Source of the DNA: Akkermansiaceae bacterium
GTDB lineage: Bacteria > Verrucomicrobiota > Verrucomicrobiia > Verrucomicrobiales > Akkermansiaceae
DNA: 6,030 nt
Direction of reading: 5' to 3'
Assembly: GCA_023301335.1 (NCBI GenBank)
Contig: JALZVA010000217.1
Coordinates: 1 to 6,030 of the forward strand
Both the position numbers and the translations under genes were made by a program. Shown piece after piece: positions 1 to 5,631 of the stretch; the stretch's first letter is position 1, and every line of letters starts with the position of its first letter. Below the pieces are notes generated by a model, which was given only the letters and a program-made list of their open reading frames with translations, did not search any database and was not told the DNA's origin.

Positions 1-9
1 CAGAACGCT

Positions 10-237
10 CTATTGATCTTCCGCAGAGGCTTTGATGCCTTCTAGTGCAGCGATAAAGTCGCTCAAGATTTCCTCAGGCACCATGATCGTGTCTCGGTTT
101 CCACTTACATCTTCGGTGATCTTCACCACCATACCACGAGGGTTCTTCTTGAGGTCGAGAAAAAATTTCTTTCGATCCGTGATGATCTTTTCTGTGTGAA
201 TAAGCTCAGAGTTGTTTTGATATGGTTTGTCTTGCAT
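10..237 (-). CDS. PUR-family (PurA-like) single-stranded DNA/RNA-binding protein
   Basis: This encodes a 75-residue cytoplasmic protein that probably binds single-stranded nucleic acid. The core resembles one bacterial PUR repeat, as in Borrelia BpuR and the Bacteroidetes DUF3276 proteins. It has ELIHTEKI at residues 11-18, then RKKFFLDLKKNPRG at 22-35, the strand VVKITED at 37-43, RDTIMVP at 48-54, and a C-terminal amphipathic helix (about 56-71) that in PUR proteins packs on the sheet. Bacterial single-repeat versions are usually about 75-100 residues and dimerise. I chose ATG at 237 because family members have only a short tail before the HTE strand and because a -10-like hexamer lies just upstream. 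The frame stays open to a TTG at 291, which would add 18 residues of no recognisable family character. The gene is monocistronic as far as can be seen and divergent from the gene at 504. The fold assignment is fairly secure; the cellular role is unknown. Confidence 0.8.
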   Translation of the reverse strand: MQDKPYQNNSELIHTEKIITDRKKFFLDLKKNPRGMVVKITEDVSGNRDTIMVPEEILSDFIAALEGIKASAEDQ

Positions 238-269
238 AAACGTTAATATGTCGTGATGCCTAATGTCAG
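238..269 (-). promoter_or_regulatory. Putative promoter of the PUR-family gene, possibly leaderless
   Basis: On the minus strand a -10-like TATTAA (243-248) ends five bases before the chosen ATG. A good -35-like CTGACA (264-269, five of six matches to TTGACA) sits 15 bases upstream of it, which is shorter than the ideal 17. No purine-rich ribosome-binding site precedes the ATG. If the promoter is real, transcription would begin at or next to the start codon. The region is AT-rich, so chance matches are likely. Confidence 0.35.
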
Positions 270-491
270 CGGATATCCCCTTCGCCGTCAATAAAATTTC
301 GCGTTCCTAAGGCCGTAAGGAGACGCTTGAGCGGGGATAAAAATTTTCCTATTCTGCTGTAAAGATCACTCTTTATTGATATGATCTGCTAAGTCCATCA
401 TCTCCACAAAATTTCTCCTCCAGCTTCGTGCCTCAAGCTCATAGAAGTAACAGAGTTAATGGTGATCCCGGACGACCAACCCAATAGAGTC

Positions 492-503
492 TAAAATCCT
501 GTT
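492..503 (+). promoter_or_regulatory. -10-like hexamer immediately before the DUF1232-like gene
   Basis: TAAAAT (492-497, five of six matches to TATAAT) is followed by six bases and then the ATG at 504. A transcript from it would start at or within a base or two of the start codon. No Shine-Dalgarno sequence is present between them. The -35 region (around 469-474, CGGACG) is poor, so the call rests on the -10 and its spacing only. Confidence 0.35.
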
Positions 504-725
504 ATGAAATTTATAAAAAGCTGTTTTTTCTTCTTACTCGGCCTTCTATGTCTTGTCTATTTGGCTAACCCCACAGCAGGCTTCTTTGAGATCATACCTG
601 ACAATCTCCCCCTCGTTGGGAACATTGACGAAACCTCCGTGACACTCTTACTACTCTATTGTTTATCTTACTTCGGACTAGATTTCCGAAAGAAAGGTAA
701 AGCCTCTCCCAAGGAATTGGGATAA
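504..725 (+). CDS. Small membrane protein with a DUF1232/YkvA-like motif
   Basis: This encodes a 73-residue protein of unknown function. Residues 5-20 form a strongly hydrophobic segment (FFFLLGLLCLVYLA) after a short lysine-bearing N-terminus, so it is either a membrane anchor or an uncleaved signal. The segment NPTAGFFEIIPDNLPLVGNIDE (22-43) matches the conserved IPD-LP-hG-hDE pattern of DUF1232/YkvA proteins. A second hydrophobic stretch follows (44-58), and the tail is basic (RKKGKASPK). The likely topology is two membrane helices joined by the conserved loop. The protein is shorter than YkvA, keeping essentially only the domain. ATG at 504 is the only sensible start and lacks a Shine-Dalgarno sequence. 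The gene stands alone and meets yicC tail-to-tail 18 bases downstream, with no hairpin terminator visible in the gap. The family resemblance is reasonable, but no biochemical role is known to me. Confidence 0.75.
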   Translation: MKFIKSCFFFLLGLLCLVYLANPTAGFFEIIPDNLPLVGNIDETSVTLLLLYCLSYFGLDFRKKGKASPKELG

Positions 726-743
726 AGGTTTTAACAGCCCACT

Positions 744-1619
744 TTACTCCACATTCTGCACCTGTTCTCTGGCTTTTTCGAGCTCAGTTTTACAGTTTAC
801 TATATGCTGGGCCAAGAGCGCGTCATTGGCTTTAGAGCCGATAGTGTTAAACTCACGGTTCATTTCTTGGCAGAGGAAATCTAGGCTACGACCCACGGAG
901 CCTTTGGCAGCGAGGTATTCTCTGAATTTTAGAAAGTGCGAGTCTAAGCGTGCGATTTCTTCTGAAATATCACACCTGTCGGCAAATATCCCTACTTCCT
1001 TCAGCACTCTCTCGTCACTGACATCTAATTCCAGTCCACTTTCCGAGAGGCGTTTCAGAAGTGCATGACGGTAATGCTCTATGACACTTGGGGCACGCTC
1101 GGTGATTTGTTTCGTTTCCTGCTCAAGTAAGTCAATACGCGAGGCAATGTCCTGCTGCATATGCTCTCCCTCTACCAAGCGCATTTTTAAGAGCTCAGTG
1201 AGTGCCTCTTCAACTGCTGGCTGGATAGCTGCTTGAGCAAGCTCGGGGTCGAGCTCTTTCTCATCCAAAGAAAAAATACCTCCAATTCTAATGATCTCAG
1301 TAAGGTCCACTTTTTGAGGCTGTCCGGTGACTTCTTCCACCTTCTTCACCGCTGCCATGAATGCGTGGAGCCTGGCTTCATCGATCACAGCTGCGTCTGT
1401 AGTTTGGGAAATACCTTCTATCCAAATAGAGACCTGCACTCTTCCTCTCTGCACACTGCCAAGAATAGTTTTTCGAAGGGCCGCCTCTAAGCTCTGAAGA
1501 GCTTTAGGAAGCTGAATCAGCACCTCTCCGTTTTTCCGATTCACGGAGCTTATCTCCACTTTTGCGTGGTAAAAATCAGTCGCATACTCGGCTCGGCCGA
1601 ATCCAGTCATTGAGTACAT
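744..1619 (-). CDS. yicC: YicC/YloC family endoribonuclease
   Basis: The 291-residue length is normal for this family, whose members YicC (E. coli) and YloC (B. subtilis) are described as endoribonucleases. The protein opens with the signature MYSMTGFGRAE. The N-terminal YicC domain covers roughly residues 1-155, and the C-terminal DUF1732 domain roughly 205-291. In the latter, DRCDISEEIARLDSHF (215-230) and the terminal block QEMNREFNTIGSKANDA (251-267) ending in EKAREQVQNVE are textbook. One deviation is VNRKNGEV (26-33), where most homologues have VN-H/Q-R-aromatic-hydrophobic. The first ATG (1619) is used here; the ATG at residue 4 also matches the family pattern. The gene lies 15 bases after the tatC stop on the same strand and is the last gene of the glyS-tatC-yicC cluster. 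In many bacteria yicC precedes gmk, but here no gmk follows. The function call is secure, while substrate specificity cannot be read from sequence. Confidence 0.96.
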   Translation of the reverse strand: MYSMTGFGRAEYATDFYHAKVEISSVNRKNGEVLIQLPKALQSLEAALRKTILGSVQRGRVQVSIWIEGISQTTDAAVIDEARLHAFMAAVKKVEEVTGQPQKVDLTEIIRIGGIFSLDEKELDPELAQAAIQPAVEEALTELLKMRLVEGEHMQQDIASRIDLLEQETKQITERAPSVIEHYRHALLKRLSESGLELDVSDERVLKEVGIFADRCDISEEIARLDSHFLKFREYLAAKGSVGRSLDFLCQEMNREFNTIGSKANDALLAQHIVNCKTELEKAREQVQNVE

Positions 1620-1654
1620 GTTATATCTATAAGTCTATTTGTTCTTTTCGTCAT
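1620..1654 (-). promoter_or_regulatory. Possible internal promoter for yicC at the tatC end
   Basis: On the minus strand, ATGACG (1649-1654) lies 17 bases from TATAGA (1626-1631), each matching its consensus at four of six positions. TATAGA ends six bases before the yicC ATG, which again fits a leaderless start. The -35 element lies inside the last codons of tatC. No Shine-Dalgarno sequence is visible before yicC, so either this promoter or readthrough with SD-independent initiation must supply its translation. Confidence 0.3.
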
Positions 1655-3113
1655 CGCTCTCCCTCAGTCCCCCTTCATCAAATGCATTCTCACCCGTAAT
1701 ATTATCGGCAAGTCCATATTTCTCAGTTGAGGCATCAGCGGAGAGGGATTCTTCTTGCTGGGTGCTGAGGTTCTCCTCGTAGGAATCAGAGTCCCCTTCA
1801 TCTCCATCTATTTCATCTTCCGCTCCAGAGTCGTCTAAGTCTTCTTCTGCGTAAACTTCAGCCCTCTCCTCTTCAAAAGATTCTTCCTCTAAGTCGTCCA
1901 TGTCCTCTAGTTCATCAAAGTCTTCTTGATCGTCTAAATCATCATCCTCTTCGGTGCTCACTGTGAGTGCTCCTGCAGCGGGAATCACGGTGGCTTCCTT
2001 CCTTACCCCTGTGCGTGCATATTCCTGTGCTTCCGCCTTCGCTTTTTTACGGTGATCGAAATACGCCAGAATGATACACATCTCATAGAGTAGATACATC
2101 GGCACGGCTAACATGCATAATGTAAGAATATCAGACGTCGGAGTGATGGCTGCTGCAATCACAACAATCCCCACGATGGCATAAGAACGGGTGTTCGACA
2201 TCTCTTGGTAACCCACTAGACCGAGTTTCACTAAACTCATCACCAAAACGGGAAGCTCAAACGCTAGACCGAAAATCAGAGTGAACTGAGTCACAAAACT
2301 CGCGTAATAACCTATCCGCCATTCGTTCTCTACTCCCATGCCTGCTCCAAAAGTGAAGAAGAAATCCAGTGCACGCGGAAGCACTAAGAAATACGCAAAG
2401 AGAACCCCTGCCAAAAATAATCCAAATCCAGTCACCATCGCAGGCCACATGATTTTTTTCTCATTACTCCGCAAGCCAGGGAGAACAAATTGTAAGACAA
2501 ACCAAAGATTCAAGGGGAAGGAGATCACCAAACCAGAAAAGAAGGCTAGCTTAAAGGCTAGCATAAAGGTCTCGGTGGGCTTCAAGGACTTCATCGACAC
2601 CACATTTGCTTTTGCCCCTATCTCCACAGCAGGTTTTTTTTCTAACAGCGCATGTATAAGTTGCCGTTGCTCTTCCCCAGTTCCTGGGAGCTGATCCACC
2701 CATTGTTTACGCTTTTCCTCATCTTCGATCAGTAAAGCACTTCTGTAGAAGCCTGAGCTCTCTGCACGGAGCTGCATTTTTTCATCCTCGAAGCTGGTGT
2801 AGAAGCTTTCCCGCTGCTCTGGGCCGAGCTGCATTGCCGCTGCGTGGACTCTTTTTATCTTCTCCCATTCATCAATCCCAATGTCTTCAGGCAGTTTCTC
2901 TCCCTGCCTAGAGTTCCAAACCTCGTTTACCGGCTTGGTGATGACATCCACTACAGTCTTATGAAAGACCCAGCAGAGAAGAGTGGATAACACAAGGGTG
3001 ATGACCACTCGGGTGATCATCACTCGTAATTCCTCCAGATGCTCTAAGAATGGTTTTTCTTCTTCACCATGCACCTTTCCACGCACTCGGAATATATGAC
3101 TCAGGAATAACAT
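1635..3113 (-). CDS. tatC: Sec-independent (twin-arginine) protein translocase TatC, expanded
   Basis: TatC is the polytopic inner-membrane subunit that recognises twin-arginine signal peptides and, with TatA/TatB, exports folded proteins. Landmarks are KPFLEHLEELR (20-30), TM1 (about 31-51), PTETF then TM2 (179-212), LPGLRSNEKK with Glu218 in the cytoplasmic loop, TM3 (222-247), FGLAFELPVLV with Glu286 in TM4, and ITPTSD with Asp328 between TM5 and TM6 (TM6 ends near 352). The family is normally about 240-260 residues; this one has 492. The excess is two blocks. The first, residues 52-180, is a charged, mostly helical-looking loop between TM1 and TM2, on the periplasmic side by TatC topology. 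The second is a cytoplasmic tail, about 387-490, roughly half Asp/Glu. ATG at 3113 has a GAAGG ribosome-binding site; a GTG at residue 14 is an alternative start. No tatA or tatB gene is in the window. The gene lies 27 bases after glyS. Confidence 0.96.
   Translation of the reverse strand: MLFLSHIFRVRGKVHGEEEKPFLEHLEELRVMITRVVITLVLSTLLCWVFHKTVVDVITKPVNEVWNSRQGEKLPEDIGIDEWEKIKRVHAAAMQLGPEQRESFYTSFEDEKMQLRAESSGFYRSALLIEDEEKRKQWVDQLPGTGEEQRQLIHALLEKKPAVEIGAKANVVSMKSLKPTETFMLAFKLAFFSGLVISFPLNLWFVLQFVLPGLRSNEKKIMWPAMVTGFGLFLAGVLFAYFLVLPRALDFFFTFGAGMGVENEWRIGYYASFVTQFTLIFGLAFELPVLVMSLVKLGLVGYQEMSNTRSYAIVGIVVIAAAITPTSDILTLCMLAVPMYLLYEMCIILAYFDHRKKAKAEAQEYARTGVRKEATVIPAAGALTVSTEEDDDLDDQEDFDELEDMDDLEEESFEEERAEVYAEEDLDDSGAEDEIDGDEGDSDSYEENLSTQQEESLSADASTEKYGLADNITGENAFDEGGLRESDDEKNK
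2998..3027 (+). repeat. Two-copy 15-base tandem repeat inside tatC
   Basis: GTGATGACCACTCGG is followed directly by GTGATCATCACTCGT, with 12 of 15 bases identical. The unit keeps the reading frame and encodes the near-duplicate RVMIT-RVVIT at TatC residues 30-39, at the start of TM1. It could be a small ancient in-frame duplication or simple convergence in a hydrophobic helix. Confidence 0.6.
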
Positions 3114-3119
3114 AATGAA

Positions 3120-3124
3120 CCTTC
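3120..3124 (-). promoter_or_regulatory. Ribosome-binding site of tatC
   Basis: The minus strand reads GAAGG, then six bases, then the tatC ATG at 3113. This is one of only two clear Shine-Dalgarno matches in the window, and it lies in the 27-base glyS-tatC gap. It suits an internal operon gene that cannot be leaderless, and it supports the ATG over the GTG start 13 codons downstream. Confidence 0.6.
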
Positions 3125-3140
3125 ACACGTTACTAGAGGA

Positions 3141-4730
3141 TTAACGAATCCTCTCTAACAACCACTGGAGAAGATCAGGTATCGCTACGCGCTCCTGCTC
3201 CATCGAGTCACGATGCCTTACCGTCACAGTATTAATAAGTTCTTCTTTCCCCTCTTCTTCACCGAGAGTCTCAAAGTCAATGGCGATGCAAAATGGTGTG
3301 CCTATTTCATCTTGGCGACGGTATCTACGGCCAATGGCCGCAGTCTCATCATAGAATACGTTCATGAATGGCTGCAGGAGGTTCTTCACCTCTTTTGCCT
3401 TGTCGACTAACTCTGGCTTATTTTTTAATAAAGGAAGAATCGCTGCCTTGATCGGAGCTACGCAAGGCTTGAAGCGCATCACTTTTCGGATATCTGGCTT
3501 CTCTCCATCTGCTGCGAGGTTCTCTTCCGCATAGGCTTCACAGAGCACTGCGAGGCAGGTTCTGTCACATCCCGCTGATGGCTCGACCACATGGGGAATG
3601 AAGCGCTCCTTCGTCTCGGTATCGATATATTCTAAATTCTTTTTAGAGTGCTCTGCGTGCTTACTCACATCGTAGTTACCTCTGTATGCGACTCCTTCTA
3701 GTTCTTGAATCCCGAAGGGAAATTCGTATTCCAGATCATAGGTCTTAGAAGAATAGTGAGCACGCTCTCCATCAGGGACATCAAGCACATGAATCTTAGA
3801 ACTCGGCACACCAATCTCATCGTAGAACCCTAGGCGCTTCTGTAGCCATTCCTCGGTGAGGCGTAGGCCATCATCTGGGTGACAGAAATATTCGATTTCC
3901 ATCTGTTCAAACTCTCTGGAGCGGAAGGTGAAATTACGCGGATTGATTTCATTTCTAAATGCTTTCCCTATCTGAGCGATTCCGAAAGGTAGCTTAATGC
4001 GGCTGGCATCGAGCACATTTTTATACTGCACAAAAATGCTTTGTGCAGTTTCTGGGCGTAAGTAGGCAACTGCGTTAGGGTCGTTCTCATCGGCAGAGGC
4101 TCCCATCTGAGTTTTAAACATGAGGTTAAACTCACGTGGCTCTGTTAGTAGAGAACCGTTTTCTGGATTGTAGTTCACCGTGTCGGTCTCTTCGGATGTG
4201 CTTTCTAAAGTCACTTTGAGCTTCTTAGGAGCAATAGTCTTATCCTTTAAAAATTGACCGTAGAATTGCTTCGCAGTCTTAGCTGCCTTCGCCTCTCCTT
4301 CGTTCGCATCTGTGATTAGAACCGAGAATTTTCTCTCAACTGACCACTCGCTTTCCTCGTGGGAAGCTCCTGTGAAATGATATGCTGTCCCTGTCTGCGG
4401 CTCTACCTGATCTGATCTCAAGCGAGCTTTACTTAAAAGGCAGTCAGACATCGGATCGGAGAACCCACCTACGTGACCAGAAGCGGTTAGCACGGCCTGG
4501 TGCGTGAGGATGGAGCCATCCATGCCTAATACGTCATCACGTTCTTGGACATTTTTTCTCCACCAGTATTCTTTTACATTCTTCTTCAGCTCTACGCCTA
4601 GTGGGCCGTAGTCCCAGCAACCATTAAGTCCACCATAGATCTCTGCTGACTGCATGATGAAGCCTTTGCTTTTGCAGAGAGATACTATTTTTTCCATACG
4701 TTCTGGATCTGTGTTGTCTTTATTTGCCAT
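3141..4730 (-). CDS. glyS: Glycine--tRNA ligase, single-chain (dimeric) type
   Basis: This is a class II synthetase that charges tRNA-Gly with glycine using ATP in the cytoplasm. The 529 residues place it in the single-chain alpha2 type (also called glyQS), not the bacterial alpha/beta type. The N-terminus has GCWDYGPLGVELKKN (37-51), and motif 1 lies around 70-90 (LTASGHVGGFSDP). REFNLMFKT (199-207) and YLRPETAQSIFVQYKN (223-238) follow. Motif 2 is FRNEINPRNFTFRSREFEQME (258-278), then GVAYRGNYDVSKHAEHS (346-362) and motif 3 around AGCDRTCLAVL (386-396). The anticodon-binding domain runs from about 424 to the end. Between residues 98 and 195 is an insertion that, apart from Cys97 at its edge, lacks the CxxC pairs found there in many bacterial homologues. 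ATG at 4730 is well placed. It is the first gene of the glyS-tatC-yicC cluster and divergent from rnc. No T-box leader is visible. Confidence 0.97.
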   Translation of the reverse strand: MANKDNTDPERMEKIVSLCKSKGFIMQSAEIYGGLNGCWDYGPLGVELKKNVKEYWWRKNVQERDDVLGMDGSILTHQAVLTASGHVGGFSDPMSDCLLSKARLRSDQVEPQTGTAYHFTGASHEESEWSVERKFSVLITDANEGEAKAAKTAKQFYGQFLKDKTIAPKKLKVTLESTSEETDTVNYNPENGSLLTEPREFNLMFKTQMGASADENDPNAVAYLRPETAQSIFVQYKNVLDASRIKLPFGIAQIGKAFRNEINPRNFTFRSREFEQMEIEYFCHPDDGLRLTEEWLQKRLGFYDEIGVPSSKIHVLDVPDGERAHYSSKTYDLEYEFPFGIQELEGVAYRGNYDVSKHAEHSKKNLEYIDTETKERFIPHVVEPSAGCDRTCLAVLCEAYAEENLAADGEKPDIRKVMRFKPCVAPIKAAILPLLKNKPELVDKAKEVKNLLQPFMNVFYDETAAIGRRYRRQDEIGTPFCIAIDFETLGEEEGKEELINTVTVRHRDSMEQERVAIPDLLQWLLERIR

Positions 4731-4742
4731 GAAATCTATTTA
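4731..4742 (-). promoter_or_regulatory. -10-like hexamer immediately before glyS
   Basis: On the minus strand TAAATA (4737-4742) ends six bases before the glyS ATG, the same spacing as at yicC and the 504 gene. A TTGATC (4758-4763) lies 15 bases upstream as a weak -35 candidate. A second AT-rich -10 candidate, TATATA within 4771-4780, would give a leader of roughly 30-40 bases instead. No Shine-Dalgarno sequence precedes the ATG. This is speculative. Confidence 0.25.
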
Positions 4743-4778
4743 GGTTGATGTGAGAGGGATCAAAGCAGGCTAATATAT

Positions 4779-4784
4779 AAGGAG
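4779..4784 (+). promoter_or_regulatory. Shine-Dalgarno-like AAGGAG before an alternative rnc GTG start
   Basis: AAGGAG is followed by five bases and a GTG at 4790 that is in frame with rnc. By sequence alone it is the strongest ribosome-binding site in the window. Using it would add 29 residues (hydrophobic and aromatic-rich) to RNase III, which the family normally lacks. It overlaps an AT-rich TATATAA stretch, so it may be a chance match inside a promoter region. Confidence 0.35.
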
Positions 4785-4852
4785 CAAGCGTGAATTCAGC
4801 CCCTTTAGAACTAATTATGCTATATTTTACTTTCCCTAATCTAACTTTTTCA

Positions 4853-4861
4853 TGTTATAAA
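4853..4861 (+). promoter_or_regulatory. Extended -10 promoter candidate for rnc
   Basis: TGTTATAAA matches the extended -10 pattern TGnTATAAT at all but the last base. No good -35 is found 16-18 bases upstream, which extended -10 promoters can tolerate. Transcription would start near 4868, leaving a leader of about ten bases before the ATG at 4877 and excluding the GTG start at 4790 from that transcript. Confidence 0.4.
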
Positions 4862-4876
4862 ATTTTCAGCTCTCCA

Positions 4877-5563
4877 ATGATCACCTTAGAACAATCCATC
4901 GATTACAAATTTGTCAACAGCCTGCTCCTTGCAGAGGCAATGACGCATCCTAGTCTCTCCTACGAGACTCAGTGCCCTCACTTTGACAACCAACGCCTTG
5001 AGTTTCTGGGGGATGCAGTCCTCCAACTCACCTTGACGGCAATGATCTATAAAGCTCACCCCGGTTACGATGAAGGCCAGATGACTAAATTACGGTCGCG
5101 CCTCGTTTCTAAGGAAGCCTTATTTTCCTTCGCTAAGAAAATCCACTTACAAAAGCACATCCTGATGGGGAAAGGAGAAACTGCAAATGGTGGACAAACC
5201 CGCGCCTCCACTCTAGCTGATGGGCTCGAAGCACTCATCGGGGCCATTTTCCTCGATGGTGGCTTCCAGCCCGCATTCTATTTCATCAAGAACCTCATAG
5301 GAGACGAGTTCACGCAAGCCGCCGAAAGCCGAGAAGAAAAAAACCCTAAGGGCCTGCTTCAGGAAATCCTCCAAGCTATCACTCCTGAAAGCCCCACCTA
5401 CGAGGTCATCGATGAATCTGGCCCAGATCACGCAAAGGTCTTCCACTCCAGAATCATGTGGAGCGGAGCGATCTTAGCAGAAGGCTCAGGAAACAGCAAA
5501 AAAATCGCTGAAGCAAATGCCGCCAAAAACGCTCTCAGTTTAAAATCTTGGGAAAACCAATAA
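4877..5563 (+). CDS. rnc: Ribonuclease III
   Basis: RNase III is a Mg-dependent dimeric endonuclease that cuts double-stranded RNA in rRNA processing and mRNA decay. From the ATG at 4877 the protein has 228 residues, a normal bacterial length. The catalytic domain (about 1-148) carries the signature NQRLEFLGDAVL (38-49). Its acidic residues Glu42 and Asp46, with Asp115 and Glu118 in TLADGLEALIGAIFLDGG (112-129), match the E. coli E41/D45/D114/E117 set. Glu66 in the DEGQMT segment is also conserved. Gln39 replaces the first, non-essential acidic residue of the signature. A double-stranded RNA-binding domain follows (about 157-224), with GPDH (182-185) and GNSKKIAEANAAKNAL (205-220). The frame extends to a GTG at 4790 with a good ribosome-binding site. 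I prefer 4877 because family members begin within a few residues of it, although no Shine-Dalgarno sequence precedes it. The gene is divergent from glyS, and the globin gene lies 68 bases downstream. Confidence 0.95.
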   Translation: MITLEQSIDYKFVNSLLLAEAMTHPSLSYETQCPHFDNQRLEFLGDAVLQLTLTAMIYKAHPGYDEGQMTKLRSRLVSKEALFSFAKKIHLQKHILMGKGETANGGQTRASTLADGLEALIGAIFLDGGFQPAFYFIKNLIGDEFTQAAESREEKNPKGLLQEILQAITPESPTYEVIDESGPDHAKVFHSRIMWSGAILAEGSGNSKKIAEANAAKNALSLKSWENQ

Positions 5564-5631
5564 TAGAGGTAGGTAGTACAGAAAGTATCTTAAAAGCTCC
5601 TTTTTAACGCTCTGCCATCTTCAGCACACTT

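Noticed and set aside
238..291. TTG-initiated 18-residue N-terminal extension of the PUR-family protein
   Set aside because: The extension has no family similarity, the TTG lacks a ribosome-binding site, and a promoter-like element overlaps this segment.
301..318. CCTAAGGCCGTAAGG considered as an operator palindrome
   Set aside because: When paired base by base it has internal mismatches and only a three-base outer stem; it is not a convincing palindrome.
826..1490. Two plus-strand open frames (826-1068 and 1233-1490) inside yicC
   Set aside because: Both are antisense shadows of YicC with no recognisable motifs or ribosome-binding sites.
1640..1960. Repetitive TCTTC/GTC-rich stretch considered as a DNA repeat array
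   Set aside because: There is no fixed period; the pattern comes from runs of Asp and Glu codons in the TatC acidic tail.
2338..2694. 118-codon plus-strand open frame inside tatC
   Set aside because: It lies wholly antisense to a clearly conserved TatC and its translation is Lys/Ser-rich with no family resemblance; it is a shadow frame.
5213..5446. 77-codon minus-strand open frame inside rnc
   Set aside because: It is antisense to the RNase III catalytic and RNA-binding domains, which show clear conservation on the plus strand.
5589..5607. AT-rich inverted repeat (TTAAAAG, CTC, CTTTTTAA) between rnc and the globin gene, considered as a terminator
   Set aside because: The stem is short, almost all A-T with one unpaired T, and has no trailing U-run, so it is unlikely to terminate transcription.
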